64,000 nucleotides of DNA. It comes from Aphidius gifuensis (Eukaryota > Arthropoda > Insecta > Hymenoptera > Braconidae). The stretch's first letter is position 1. Each line of letters starts with the position of its first letter. Positions 45,311 to 57,328 of the stretch are shown in pieces. Location of the stretch: the NCBI RefSeq assembly GCF_014905175.1, contig NC_057789.1, positions 15,552,876 through 15,616,875 of the forward strand, written 5' to 3'. The translations under genes and the position numbers were made by a program. The notes below the pieces were generated by a model that was given only the letters and a program-made list of their open reading frames with translations, did no database searches and was not told where the DNA came from.

Positions 45311-45575
45311 TAATGATTAAATTGAAAGCAACACTCCAACAGTCAACAACATCCAGCAACTGTCAACAATAACAAGAAACATAACCTACAACTTGATTTT
45401 ATTTTTAATCCATAAAATTAATATGTATTGAATTTATTGATATCTATAAAATTTTTCATAATAATAATTTTACGGAGGTGGGATAGGCGCGAAGCGCCCC
45501 ACCTAGTATTGCTTTCTGTACACTTTTTAAGAATCCCGCTCATAGTTTCCTTAATAATTGAGATAGACTGTTGAT

Positions 45576-45924
45576 AGGTGTGTTCGTTCACTATTCACAC
45601 CGAGCGTATGCACGGAGCGTATGCAAGGAAGCGCTAGAGTTTTGCGGTCATTTGAAGAAACTTTAGTAACTAAAATTTACTAAAACATTCGTTATTTTCA
45701 GTCATTGTGTTAATTTTGTTAATTTAATAATTTTTTCTCAGACGCAAGAACAAATTACCAATTAATAATAATGAAAGAGAGCGAAAGAACTGGAAAAAAC
45801 GAATAGCAATAAATAAATAGTAAATTTTAGTTGCTAAAGTTTCTTCAAATGACCGCAAAACGCTAGCGCTTCCTTGCATACGCTCCGTGCATACGCTCGG
45901 TGTGAAAAGTGAACGAACACACCT
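45576..45924. mobile_element. MITE F, full copy, 3-bp duplication GAT
   Basis: AGGTGTGTTCGTTCAC at the left, its complement at the right, GAT at 45573-45575 and 45925-45927. Arms include GAGCGTATGCACGGAGCGTA and continue through TCATTTGAAGAAACT. A palindrome, non-coding. A second copy is at 61677-62950. Confidence 0.85.
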
Positions 45925-45927
45925 GAT

Positions 45928-47002
45928 ATTAGGCTGAAATGAAAGATTTTAGTAAAAGCCACAGCCTCTGATGAAAGTAAAATTTTTAAAATGAATAATG
46001 AAACTATAAATGACAAAAGAAAATTTGCCAAAAATATTCGAAGCGAAATATTAAGAAAACTAAGCAAAAATCATGGATGCGAAAATTTGACAGAATAAAG
46101 TACGAAACGAAATTGACATTATTAAAGGTCTATTTTATTTTTATTTGTTAAATTCGTTTATTTATTTAAAAAAAACCAATATCTGTTTTTTATATACCTT
46201 ACACAACTTTTTCAAAAATCATGTTACTTGTTTTTTCTTAGTTTTAATGGATTATTCGTGCCGAAATCTACAACCAAGGCTATACTCGAAATTTTTTCAA
46301 CAATTAGTTTACTTAGAATCAGCAATTGTTTATAAAAAAAAACCGAATAAGTGCTTTATACAATGAAATAAACCACAAAAGAGTTATTTCTTGACCATTT
46401 TTATCTATGTAACTTGTAGAAAATGTTTCAATGAATTTTTTGACGGTAGTACGAGCTCTTTTTATTGATTAGTTAATTAATTAACAAAGATTTAAACAAT
46501 TGCGATAGTGGTTATTTGATAATTTTTTTAATAGTTGTCGAAATTCAGCGTCAGGTAGCAGCACGGAATTTTAGTGATTTTTCTATAATTCCCTTGTCTT
46601 CCCCATACAAATTACAAAAGCGTATTAGTGTAAAAACTGAATGATAGATGGCGGTGTTTTTATTGACAATAAAAGCATTATCTTTTTTATCATAAATAAT
46701 TGTAGGGTTAAGAATTTAATTATTTAATTTATTTAATTGTTATACATATTGCATATTGTTGCATATATAATAATTGTGAATAATATTGGACCAAAAATGA
46801 TGTAACCAAACGCGCCATCCCACCGAAGTTTTGGAAATTTTCAATTTCCAATTGATAAAAGACCAAAGGTCGTCCGTTAATGCATTTTTTTTTTGTGTTA
46901 AAAATAGAAGAGTTAAAAAATTTTTTCATACGAATGAATTTTTTACATTTACATTTTATAAATATTTATAAAATTTTTTTTTATGTTTATAATTTCACAT
47001 AT
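45928..47002. other. AT-rich region, no gene seen
   Basis: Short open frames only. A GC-richer island at 46795-46870 has no recognisable product. Confidence 0.4.
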
Positions 47003-47010
47003 GTCATAAC

Positions 47011-47463
47011 CAGAGCCGGGAAGTTCGTCTGTTATTTCAGCTTGCCGTAAATACCATGGCAACATGGTGAAATATAGTTTAAAAGAAAGACGATCTCAAC
47101 CTCGTACATGGAAAAAATGGCCTCAAAAAAAGGCCTTATTTTTTTTGGCCTCTTAAAAATGGCTCTTTAAAATGGCCTTATATTTTTGGCCTCTTAAAAA
47201 TGGCCTTAAAAATGGCCTTATTTTTTTTTTTTTAGTTTCTTAAAAATGGCTTTAAAAAATGGCCTTATGTTTTTGGCCTCTTTTGGCCATTTTTTGAGGC
47301 CATTTTTAAGAGGCCAAAAAAAAAGGCCATTTTTTGAGGCCATTTTTTGAGGCCTTTTTTTCCATGTACGAGGTTCAGATCGTCTTTTTTTTTAATCTAT
47401 ATTTCACCATGTTGCCATGGTATTTACGGCAAGCTGAAATAACAGACGAACTTCCCGGCTCTG
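47011..47463. mobile_element. MITE C, hAT-type, 8-bp duplication GTCATAAC
   Basis: CAGAGCCGGGAAGTTCGTCT at the left, its complement at the right, GTCATAAC at 47003-47010 and 47464-47471. Arms of about 110 bp end in CCTCGTACATGG. The middle is a tandem of GGCCATTTTT/AAAAATGGCC units that can fold on itself. Confidence 0.93.
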
Positions 47464-47471
47464 GTCATAAC

Positions 47472-48181
47472 AATAACAACTTAATATTTTATTTATATAA
47501 TATATATATATGTTGATTTTTTTTATTATTGAAGAACCTCTACAGCCTGACATCTAGAGTTGAATTTCAACATAAGTTTCCCCGACTGGTAAAAGGTAAA
47601 TGCTTAGTTAGTTAATGCTCAGTTAGAGTTTTTAATGATCAGTTAAGGAGGTTATGCACAAATTCATTGCGGGTGTTGCGGGGCGCTTCTGACGTCACAA
47701 ACAAAACTAAAATCTGGCTACACTGTGAAAAAATAAAGTGAAAAGCGCCTGCGCCCCGTATACAATATATGGGATGTGGGTATGTGTGTGTGTTTGAACA
47801 TGCCATACGTTGCCACATCTAATTTTTGTAAAGTTTATAATTAATTTCTCATTAATTGACCGATCAATATATGAAAATTTTTCGCGCAATTGATAAAACT
47901 CGGTTTCTAGTATATGTGTGATTTTTTTCAAGACTTTTTCATCATTTTTTCTATCCGAAAAAAATGGTTGAAATCTCCATAAGAGCCAATGTTAAATATT
48001 ATTATCAATAATTAATTACAAAAAATTTAACCGATCAACATAAGAAAATAATTATACCGTTGTATTCAGAATGAAAAGATCTACACGTGTACAAAATTTC
48101 AGAACATTCTCATTATATTTAAAAAAAAAAGAGTAATTTCTGCATAACCTCCTTAACTGTAATGTTGGACGAAAAAACCGG
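47472..48181. repeat. imperfect foldback fragment
   Basis: AGTTAAGGAGGTTATGCA at 47642 is inverted at about 48140. The right side ends in TAATGTTGGACGAAAAAACC, which is inverted at 43407-43440. Includes a (GT)n stretch at 47782-47793. No gene. Confidence 0.6.
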
Positions 48182-48337
48182 ACCTTACAGGGCAAATTTT
48201 TTACAATTTAGGGCTTTTTTTTGCCGTTGATGGCACTAGTAAAATTTTTTTTATATAGATTTCATATACAAGACTTTACAAGCGCCGCCAGTGGAGGAAA
48301 AAAGCTCTAAAATGTAATGCCCTGTGAATTGGACTGC
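48182..48337. mobile_element. MITE A copy, left end clipped
   Basis: Begins at TTACAGGGC and ends with GTGAATTGGACTGC. Confidence 0.8.
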
Positions 48338-48344
48338 AGCATAA

Positions 48345-48619
48345 AAATGAGCTCTCTTTTCATAGAGTACCTTTCATACAGAACTCTGACAAAAAGTATT
48401 TGAAGCGCCGCCATCAGAAGAAAAAAGCCCTAATGAGAACATCCTCTGAATACGGCACCCGTATTCACAGAGCATTACGATTTCGGGCTTTTTTCCTCCA
48501 CTGGCAACTCTTGTGAAGCTTTCGTATGTGAAATCTATTTAAAAAAAATTTGACAAGCGCCATCAGTGGCAAAAAAAAGCCCTAAATTGTAAAAAGTTTG
48601 CACTGTGAATTGGACTGCG
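48345..48619. mobile_element. two MITE A-type fragments
   Basis: 48345-48462 is a half element with GAACATCCTCTGAATACGG. 48463-48619 runs from GCACCCGTATTCACAGAGCA to GTGAATTGGACTGC, so its two ends belong to different subtypes of the family. Confidence 0.75.
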
Positions 48620-50455
48620 GGTGGCAGTGTTGGGTAGGTATGAAACCCATTGTAATTTACAATGTAATTTACATGTAATTTACACCTTGTTTTGTACATG
48701 GTAAATTACACGACTTGCGCGCCTCGCCGTGGAGAGTCTGGAACTATGTATTTCGTAGCCATTTTGCAAACATATGTTTTATGTTTTCATTACTCTCGAT
48801 GTTTATTGTTATTTGTTGTTATTCTTATTATTATTATATTCTCTAATTAGCATAAATTTGTTCTTTGGTTATTTTGAAAAAAATTTTAAACAATGTCAGG
48901 TGTTAAAATTATAAACAATTTTAATATAAAAATTATAAATTATTAATTTTATTCGATCTTATTATTATTTTATTTAATTCAATGTTACATGTGACTGTTA
49001 AAAATCGAAAGACTACTTGAGATGTATTTTATAGTTGTTTAAATAAAAATAATACTAAACGTCGTTAAATTCAAATATATAAATATTTTAAATAGCTGAA
49101 TAAAAATTTGGCTTAAGTATAAAACCCCAAAAAAAACTCTGTGCTTATCAGATAATTAATATTTCAATAATTTACTAAAGATAATATGAAGATATTATAA
49201 CTTTTTCTACAGAACACCAAATAAATATATAATATGTAATTAATAAATATCTGATACAAAAAAATTATTATTTTTTTCTCGTGTAATACTAATATAAAAT
49301 TCTTGGTTAAGGTTGTTTTTAAATCGCATAACCGGGCGACGTTTTGGGTTCACAAGGGTACTTACAAACGTATGTTAAATAAAAAAATTATAGTGCCCCC
49401 GCATGCCTAAAATCTTTTCACTTAACTGATGCGTCATAGTAGTGTGAGTGTTGCCGGCTTATATTTACAGACACTAATGCTACTCCAGCAATAAACATGC
49501 AGGGGGAAGTTCCAAAACCGTACATTTCTTGTAAGAGAAAGATAGAAGAAGAGATGGAAGATTGAGCCAGAAGAGATAGAGAGAAGGATAGAGCTAGAAG
49601 AATAAAACCGAACGGCGGTATTGGAACGTACCCCAAATTTTCAATGTAATTCAGCCGGCTGAAACCCGTAAATTAAAAAAGTAATTAGCCAATATCTTTT
49701 AAACGGCACTGAGGAAATAGATAATTTTTTTTTCATTGATTTCGTATTTGTAAAGTGTACAAATCTGTAGAAAAAAATCAAAATTTAAATTAAGAGTTTT
49801 AAAAGTACAAGCGCAAACGTACCTATACTCCCTATGCTTGCGTGTTAAAGTTGTCAACTTTGACACTAATTATCTGGATTTTGACGCAGAGGAAAGTTAC
49901 GAAAAAATTCCACCAAATAGATAATTATTTCATTTAAACATTAAAAAAAATAAAACGAAAATTAAATTACGGGAATTTCATTTGAAAACAACCTTAATGC
50001 AAAGTCGTATAAAATTTTTTAATTATAAGACTAGCCGAAAATGTATTATAAGTCATTTTCAAGTTAATTAAAAAAACGATAAATTTATTCACATTCAGTT
50101 AAATGATCGTAGTTATTAAAAAAATTAATATGCAAAAATCATGCTTATTTTTAAACTAACTTTGCTTTTTTTGGCACACATGTTACTAAATTTTTTTGTT
50201 AATGCTATTGATTATAATATTATAATGAACTGTATTATATAAACTCATCTAATAATCATGATCGTTTGTTCATTTATTTATTATTGTATTTATTCTCAAA
50301 AAAAGCTAGATGACATTGACATATGTTTTTTTTTGTTTACAACAACAGGTTAGTTGGCGTCAGGTAGGGCTAGGTATGGGTTCCTTCCATTATTTACGTT
50401 TTTTACGTGAATTACAAGTTATATGCATGTAATGTAAATAACTCGGCAGTCCAAT
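48620..50455. other. AT-rich region with transposon-end fragments
   Basis: 48625 (CAGTGTTGGGTAGGTA) is a hAT-type end also seen at 61995; its partner was not found. 48640-48715 repeats GTAATTTAC. 49470-49640 ends in GGAACGTACCCC, the other end of the type at 38983. 49800-50380: no gene seen. Confidence 0.45.
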
Positions 50456-50610
50456 TCACAGGGCATTACAATTTAGGGCGTGTTTCCTCCACTGGCAGCG
50501 CTTGTGAAGCTTTTGTATGTATAATCTATATAAAAAAAATTTTTACAAGCGCTATCAGCGGCAAAAAAAAGCCCTAAATTGTAAAAAATTTGCCCTGTGA
50601 ATCGGACTGC
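50456..50610. mobile_element. MITE A copy
   Basis: 155 bp, GCAGTCCAATTCACAGGGC to GTGAATCGGACTGC. Confidence 0.85.
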
Positions 50611-50828
50611 ATATATGTAATACTCCTATATTGATAACAAGGCTCGATTCTTTCTCCATGGGCAACGGTGCAGACTCTATCGTCTTCCTCGTCGTGTGCC
50701 TACCAAAATGACGCGCGCATGTGACACTCGGAGAACGTCGAAAGCTCACTCACACTATTATATCTAATTGTTAAATTTATTTGTATTGGTGCAAACAAAA
50801 ATTTTTACATCAAATGTAGTAGTGTGAG

Positions 50829-51510
50829 CAAGAAGACTAGAAATACAGGAGGACGAACTTGCCTCAAAAAACCGTATCGCTATACGGTCGCCGCATAATT
50901 GAGGGGCGCTAGTAGTAACACGGTAACGTGCGCGACTTGTATCGCTTTTTTTTTACAATGCGCACAATACAAACATACTCTGACAAACACTAATAGAGCA
51001 TTATACACATGTTAGAGTTTGTTAGAGTATGTTTGTATTGTGCGTATTAAAAAAGCGATAAAGTACACGTTACCGCCCTCTAGCGCCCCGACTTCCGCCA
51101 TATTACGGCTTTATATACAGGCGAGATAGGGAGTAAGGGAGCGTTCCGTGGCTATCCAGTCCGTACGAACTTCAAAATGGCGGAGTTTGGAAATATTTTG
51201 ATCCTTTGTTGTGGTAGATCTGATTTTTTTTCATTTGAAAATATCTGATCAAATTTGACGTTAGCCAATTTATTCGACAGATTTAAAATAATTAAATAGA
51301 AACTCTGTCAACTTAAACCTGAAAAAAATACTAATACTTAATATTTTAAGTTATTATAAATCTCTGGCCTTCTCTTTGGCTATAGTGATGTATCATAGTA
51401 ACTTTTAACATTATTAGAATTTTCATTTTTTTCGTCGCCATTTTGAAGTTCGTACGGACTGGATAGCCACGGAACGCACCCTAAGTCCTCCTGTATTTCT
51501 AGTCTTCTTG
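50829..51510. mobile_element. MITE D copy, 8-bp duplication AGTGTGAG
   Basis: Ends as at 37630-37968, flanked by AGTGTGAG at 50821-50828 and 51511-51518. Without the B element inside it, it has the length of the 339-bp copy. Confidence 0.93.
51137..51482. mobile_element. MITE B copy, 3-bp duplication TAA
   Basis: GGGAGCGTTCCGTGGCTA to GGAACGCACCC, with TAA at 51134-51136 and 51483-51485. The empty site, GGGAGTAAGTCC, is present in the MITE D copy at 37630-37968, which confirms the insertion. Confidence 0.95.
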
Positions 51511-51605
51511 AGTGTGAGTGAGCATCCGACGTTCTTCGAATGTCACATGCGCGCGTCGTTTTGGTAGGCACACGACAAGGAAGACGATAGTGTCTGCACC
51601 GTAGC

Positions 51606-52586
51606 CAGCGTTGCCAACCATACCATAATTATGGTATGTTTATCATATTTTGATCTTCCATACCATATACCATAACGACTTTACCATCTACCATAATTTA
51701 GTTTTTTCACCAAAAAATCAGAAATTTTTTTTTTTAATTACAAACAGTAACATTTTTTTTTCATATTGGTAGACATACTTCCTCCTTGCTACCAATCAAG
51801 AAGACTAGAGAGATCTCTTGATTGGTCCCCAATACTTGCACACACTTACACAGGAAGTTGATGAAAAATGTTGTAATGTGTGATACTTTTTGGGTATATG
51901 TAATGGGCTTAAAAAATGATGGTGATGAATATTTGTATAAAAATTTATCTGAGTGTGTGTTAAATATTTTAGCACTCCTACACTCAAATGCTGATAGTGA
52001 GAGAACTTTCAGTAAAATTAACTTGGCTAAAACAAAAATAAGAAATAAATTAGCTGTACCAACAATGCGTGGAATATTATTAGCTAGTCAACATGTTCTT
52101 TCCAATGGAAATTGCATTAAATTTAAGCTATCCAAAAAAATGCTTCCACGTATGACTACAAGTACTTTGTATGATAAACCAAATATTAAAGAAAAAGGAA
52201 ATTATATTGATGATGATGATGATGATGAGTTAATGGGAGTTTTGTTTGATACAAACTAAAAATTTTAATAAAAAAAAAAATTAAACAATATATATTTTTT
52301 TTAAATAAAAATATATTTTACATTAAAGAGTACTATAAATTCGTATGATAAAAATTAAAAAAAATTAATATGAAAAATGTCATTATTAATAAATAATTAT
52401 ATTAATAAAAATAAGTAAATATGACTAAATAAATAAATAATGATAAAAAAAAAATTAACTGCATGGTTTCATTTAATTTATTTCAATAAAAAATTTAAAA
52501 TTTCCATCGATACCATAATGGTGTCCATTTTACCATATTTTCCCCTACTTCATACCATATTGCTGTTTTCAGAGATGGCAACGCTG
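51606..52586 (+). mobile_element. internally deleted hAT element, 8-bp duplication ACCGTAGC
   Basis: CAGCGTTGCCA at both ends in inverted orientation, ACCGTAGC at 51598-51605 and 52587-52594. It keeps the C-terminal coding region of a transposase. A small footprint-like piece of MITE D (CAAGAAGACTAGA, 51799) lies just upstream of that ORF. Confidence 0.93.
51822..52259 (+). pseudogene. hAT transposase C-terminal (dimerisation) region
   Basis: About 145 residues open to TAA at 52257-52259. The stretch LALLHSNADSERTFSKINL followed by KTKIRNKL and TMRGILLASQ is the hAT C-terminal dimerisation and catalytic-glutamate region found in insect hAT-type proteins. A poly-Asp run and a short tail follow. 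The N-terminal BED finger and the rest of the catalytic core are missing, and the first residues come from a MITE D remnant, so it is a fragment. Confidence 0.8.
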
Positions 52587-52655
52587 ACCGTAGCCCATGC
52601 AGGAAATCCACTTATTGTAGAGATAGGACGTTAGCAATATAGGAGTATTACATAT

Positions 52656-52687
52656 ATGCATGGAGGTCTACATAAAACTCCATGCAT
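52656..52687. repeat. hairpin
   Basis: ATGCATGGAG and CTCCATGCAT pair across twelve bases at the border of foldback K. Confidence 0.7.
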
Positions 52688-52689
52688 AT

Positions 52690-53642
52690 TGGGAAACGCA
52701 CTGTGGGCGTGGCCAATCGCTGTAAGCAGTCGGCAAAAAAAGAAACTAAATACACACACCCGAGTATATCCCATTAACATTGAATTTTATTGTTTATTAA
52801 AAAAATGTTATTAACTATTGAGTATATACTTTCATGGGCACGAAAAACGAATTCCTCACGAAATTCCCTTGAAGAAAATCGTATTATATATGCGGAACAT
52901 ATTACAAGTATTGGTGTAAAAATTGATTCAAGTGATGAGTATCATGCAGTATCATGTGTTTGCCACTTGATATATTATCAAAATGTGATTTTACTTTGAC
53001 AGGTTGTTGTTTGTCTAACCTCAAAAATGCATAGAAACTCAGATCTCTATTTCTCCTGGAATTACTGTTGCACCCAGAAACGTAAAGTCTTGTTTTTTAT
53101 TTTTTTTAATCAATTTTGCGGAAAATTTTGTACCAGACCTTTTAAACAATTTGTAAAAATATTATTCGTTTATTAATTTAGCACATATACTGTGTATACC
53201 ACATATGAATGGGTGTATGAAATAGTTTCCAGAAATTTACCACCAGACGTCGTGGTGAATTGTGCGTTTCCCAATATGATCGGACTGGATCGGACTGCGG
53301 AAATCGCCCATTTACCCAACACTGACGTGTGCGGTCCCCCAAAAATGGGCGTAGTTTATCATAGTGAATGTAATATTTTTGTAGTGTCAGCACTGTTATG
53401 TATAAGCAAAAAGTAACAAAACGTAAACCAACGTAAACACGGAATTTATAATTATATTGAAAGAAAAAAACATAATTTAGTCTAAAAAAAATAGTCAATT
53501 ATAATGATAGGTGAATACTGTTATTATCTCAATTATTTAATCAGTAAATTGTATTTTTTTTCAGAGTTAGTGGTGATAATAGTAACTTTTTCGTTGCAAT
53601 CGCGGCTAAGGAAAAGATGTAGCCAAAGGAAAAATTCGACTG
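52690..53642. other. no gene recognised; hAT-type end
   Basis: 52795-52999 is a short open frame of no recognised family. 53303-53322 (CATTTACCCAACACTG) is a hAT end like those at 48625 and 61995. A TTAGCTA-type unit lies at 53605-53627. Confidence 0.45.
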
Positions 53643-53899
53643 GTAATAGTATATTTCGTTACAAGTGCCCACTCAGAGAGTGTGCTCTCAACGAATTTGG
53701 AGGGGCAAGCACGAGCCTTGGCGAGTGTTTCCCCTCCAAATGAGTTGTGAGCGGGCTCTCTGATTGGGCACATGTAACAAACTATATTTTATGTTACTAA
53801 GGACAGTGGTAATAATGTGTGAATTTCCAAAAAGCGCACTACCCCTCTTACGCTTTGGAAATTCACACATTATTCCCACTGCCCTTGTAACATAAAATA
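53643..53899. repeat. double-hairpin repeat, copy 2
   Basis: Near-identical to 32577-32828 in the same orientation, including the sequence just outside the GTTACAAG ends. Confidence 0.9.
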
Positions 53900-54655
53900 A
53901 TGTAGATATTGTGTATTTTGCTATAACTAAGACTAAGTAAAAGATCTAGGAGCTAAGTAAAATACCTAGCGGCTAAGGAAAAGATGTAGATAAGAAAAAA
54001 AGGCTTATACCCACTCTAGTCTGTAATGGAGAAGATGGCGAGAGAGCGTGTCAAGTACATGGTGGTCTACATGTTCTTGATCTCCATGGTCAAGTATCTG
54101 GAAATCCTGAACATCATCAATTACAGCGAGAAAACATCATTCATAACTACAAAATAACACCAGTCATTACCACGAAAAAACAGGATCGGGGTGCGAATAG
54201 TCGAATTCATAACTGAATCATAAAAGCGTCGATAGCTATTCAATGTATAAATTGATTTAATTTTAATGTACCTAATGTGATTCAATATGGGTATTTGAAA
54301 AGGCAAAACACAACAAATAAAATTCAAATATTACTTTTATTTCCATTAATTGATGGTAATGTTGTCAATTACAACTGCGTACATAATTAAGAAATAATTT
54401 CTTGTTGTTATTGAATACCCAAAATAAAATATGTACAATTGAAAATTTTTAAGTGAATGTAGTTGAAACTAGTAGATTTTTTTTTCCTGTGTTACTGTTC
54501 AAATATATTCAACAATTATGCAAGTTTTACAGGCTTTTTGCCTCTTTTTTGCTTTGTGTCACTTCATTTATATAGCAAGTAGCAACACACATCATTAATA
54601 ATAATAATCAAATGCCATGTTCAAAAGAAGCCCAAAGGATAAATTTTGCATTGAA
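53900..54655. other. TTAGCTA units and a GC-rich patch
   Basis: 53930-54000 has CTAAGGAAAAGATGTAG and similar units. 54018-54130 is much richer in G and C than its surroundings and open in more than one frame, like an exon fragment, with no identified product. The rest is AT-rich. Confidence 0.45.
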
Positions 54656-54811
54656 ATTTTCGCTTTACAATCCTTATAGTTTTTCCCCTGATAGAGAGAA
54701 CACATGCAACAATCGACCAATCATTATTCAGCATTGTTAAGCATAATCCAATTTTACAAACCAATGAGAAAATTCTTGATGAGTGGCCGATGCTTAATAA
54801 TGATTGATCGG

Positions 54812-56739
54812 CAGGGTTGCCAGACAGTCTAAAAGAGAAGTCTGGAGGGGGCTGAGCAAAATCTGAGTTATCATCAGATGAGATAAAACAATCATTATCA
54901 ATCTAGCAAATATCAAAAAATTGCAATGATTAATATATCCTATGATGACATGTAAATGATTATGACTAGAATTAATAATGAGTAGATATGATTATATGTA
55001 AGTAGACATGATAGAGGCATGTAGCAGTATGAAAAAATTATGTATATATATTGAAATATAGAAAAAATTAAAAACCCTAGCATTTTATTAAATTTTTTAG
55101 AGCGTAAAACACGGAATATACCTATTAGCAATTAATATATTTTTTTTTACATATTAATAAATATCTTTAAAAAATTAATAGGAGAAAATTTTGCACTAAT
55201 AGGCATGGTAGAAATATATATTTTTACCATTTATCATTTATTAATATGTAAAAAAAAATATATTAATTTTTTTTTTTAACATTAATATTAATATTGCTAC
55301 TTAATATTGAATATAGGTATTTCTCCCACTTTTTTTTTTTCTCATACTTGACGCGAGGCACTACCGTGCCTCTTGATATAGTCCACATAATAAAGTAGAT
55401 AAGGTTAATAAAGAAGAATCATACATATATTATAGCTATCCTAGATTAAAAATTTAAATGAATATATTGGTTGTAATCAGTTAGCCGACAATTGACGGGC
55501 CGACATAAAACTAATGATTGTAATCGATTGTAATCGATTTGTACTTCAATGTAATGTATTTGTAATTATTTGTAACCCCCCTCATTAATTGTAATTAATT
55601 AATTAAAATTCTATGTTGCACTTAGCCGACAAATTATAAGGAACAGCTGTAAAAATTAATTTATGATTGTATTTTATAGGAAATCATTTGAACATTCCAA
55701 ATATATATTTGTAATGTTTGTCCGAGGTCAACTTTTTTTTTTAATTAATTAAATAAACATTCAATATTAATTGCCTAATAAAAGTTGTACGGCGCATGCG
55801 CGTAGATTTTTTTTTTCTATATAGTGTATCAATTGAGATGACAGCTGTAAAAGATGACGGCGGATGTTTATTTACAATAAAAAATTTTCAACAACAAACA
55901 GCAATTTACTAAAACAATTTAAACATTATATTGTTAGAGTAAATTTTAAGCTGTTTGTTGTTTTTTTTGTTGAAAATTTTTATTGTAAATAAACATCCGC
56001 CGCCATCTTTTACAGCTGTCATCTCAATTGATACACTATATAGAAAAAAAAACCTACGCGCATGCGCCGTACAACTTTAATTAGGCAATTAATATTAAAT
56101 GTTTATTTAATTAATTAAAAAAAAAGTTGACCTCGGACAAACATTACAAATATTTATTTGGAATGTACAAATGATTTCCTATAAAATACAATCATAAATT
56201 AATTTTTACAGCTGTTCCTTATAATTTGTCGGCTAAGTGCAACATAGAATTTTAATTAATTAATTACAATTAATGAGGGGGGTTACAAATACATTACATT
56301 GAAGTACAAATCGATTACAATCGATTACAATCATTAGTTTTATGTCGGCCCGTCAATTGTCGGCTAACTGATTACAACCGAATATATTATATATTATAAA
56401 ATTTCAATTCAAAATCAACCTTTGAAATTTTTAGATACCATATGAATAATAAAATATGGTTTTCGACAAAAAATTTCTGCTCATTTAATATCCCGCCACA
56501 AACATGGAAACCATAATAATATGATTGTGATTGGTCCAAATTAATTTGTAGGTAATTTTTAGTTGTTATCTTTTATCGGTATCTGTAAAAGTTTAGCGAA
56601 AGATTAAAATATAAATGAATAAAATGAAAAATCTGAAAAATCTAAAAAATCTGGAAAAAAATGATACAGAATCTGGATTCTGGACAGCCACTAAAATGTC
56701 TGGAAGAATCCAGACAATTCTGGACGTCTGGCAACCCTG
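54812..56739. mobile_element. non-autonomous hAT element, 8-bp duplication TTGATCGG
   Basis: CAGGGTTGCCAGAC at both ends, inverted; TTGATCGG at 54804-54811 and 56740-56747. No transposase. It contains the foldback at 55469-56379 and the segment shared with 18590-18633. Confidence 0.93.
55469..56379. mobile_element. Mutator-like foldback, 9-bp duplication GAATATATT
   Basis: GGTTGTAATCAGTTAGCCGA at the left, its complement at the right. The arms of about 430 bp are nearly identical, with a short loop near 55905-55945. GAATATATT at 55460-55468 and 56380-56388. Long terminal inverted repeats with a 9-bp duplication are the signature of Mutator-like elements. Non-coding. Confidence 0.9.
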
Positions 56740-56812
56740 TTGATCGGTTGTGGAGTGTTCGCCTTCTATCGGGACCGAAATTATAAGGATTTTATAGTAA
56801 AAATTTTCATGC

Positions 56813-57328
56813 AAAATCTATCCTCAGAGGACTCTGAATGTTTCCGTCAAAAGACCTCACATCTAGGAAGGAAATCATCCATCGCCGAGTTTTGCCGGTA
56901 AAATCTAGGTTATTCTATACGAAAAAATACCATTATTATTTAAATTTTTACGTAAAGAAAAATACCGACTTTACCAGTAAAACAGGACAACTTTCGTTTC
57001 ACTTTATACCCATTCAAGAGCGTTTCCCTTGTGAACGCCCTCACTAGTGAATTTTTTCGCTCATCGAGGGATTCTTAAGGCAAATACTTCAGTTGAAAAG
57101 TAACTAGACCATTTTTTGAACAGGCCTCCGTCAGATAGTACTTAAAAATAGTTACAGTATGAAGGTATTGCGTTTATTAATTTTTTCTTTCATCAAAAAA
57201 AATCTTTTTCGTTAATCAATCAACAATTCGACAAAATAGAAATTCCTCAGTTACATGAAGAAGTATTGCCTTAAATTGTAAAAGAAGTTCATTTAGAAAA
57301 TATTATATGTAAAAAAATTTTCAAATAC
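56813..57328. other. 3' flank or intron of the zinc-finger gene
   Basis: No coding sequence recognised. If the donor at the end of the zinc-finger exon is used, part of this is intron. Confidence 0.4.

Larger units (their letters stand above)
50609..52659. mobile_element. foldback K, opened by two later insertions
   Basis: GCATATATGTAATACTCCTA at the left and its complement at 52640-52659. Left arm 50609-50828; right arm 51511-51605 plus 52587-52659. Both arms share CACATGCGCGCGTC-type and TAGGCACACGAC-type sequence. A MITE D copy (50829-51510) sits in the loop region and a hAT element (51606-52586) in the right arm. Confidence 0.8.
54656..56812. mobile_element. outer foldback, split by a hAT element
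   Basis: 54660-54811 and 56740-56812 share inverted sequence (AATCCTTATA, GATAGA-G-GAACAC, CAATCATTATT-AGCAT). The hAT element at 54812-56739 interrupts it. Ends not resolved. Confidence 0.6.
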
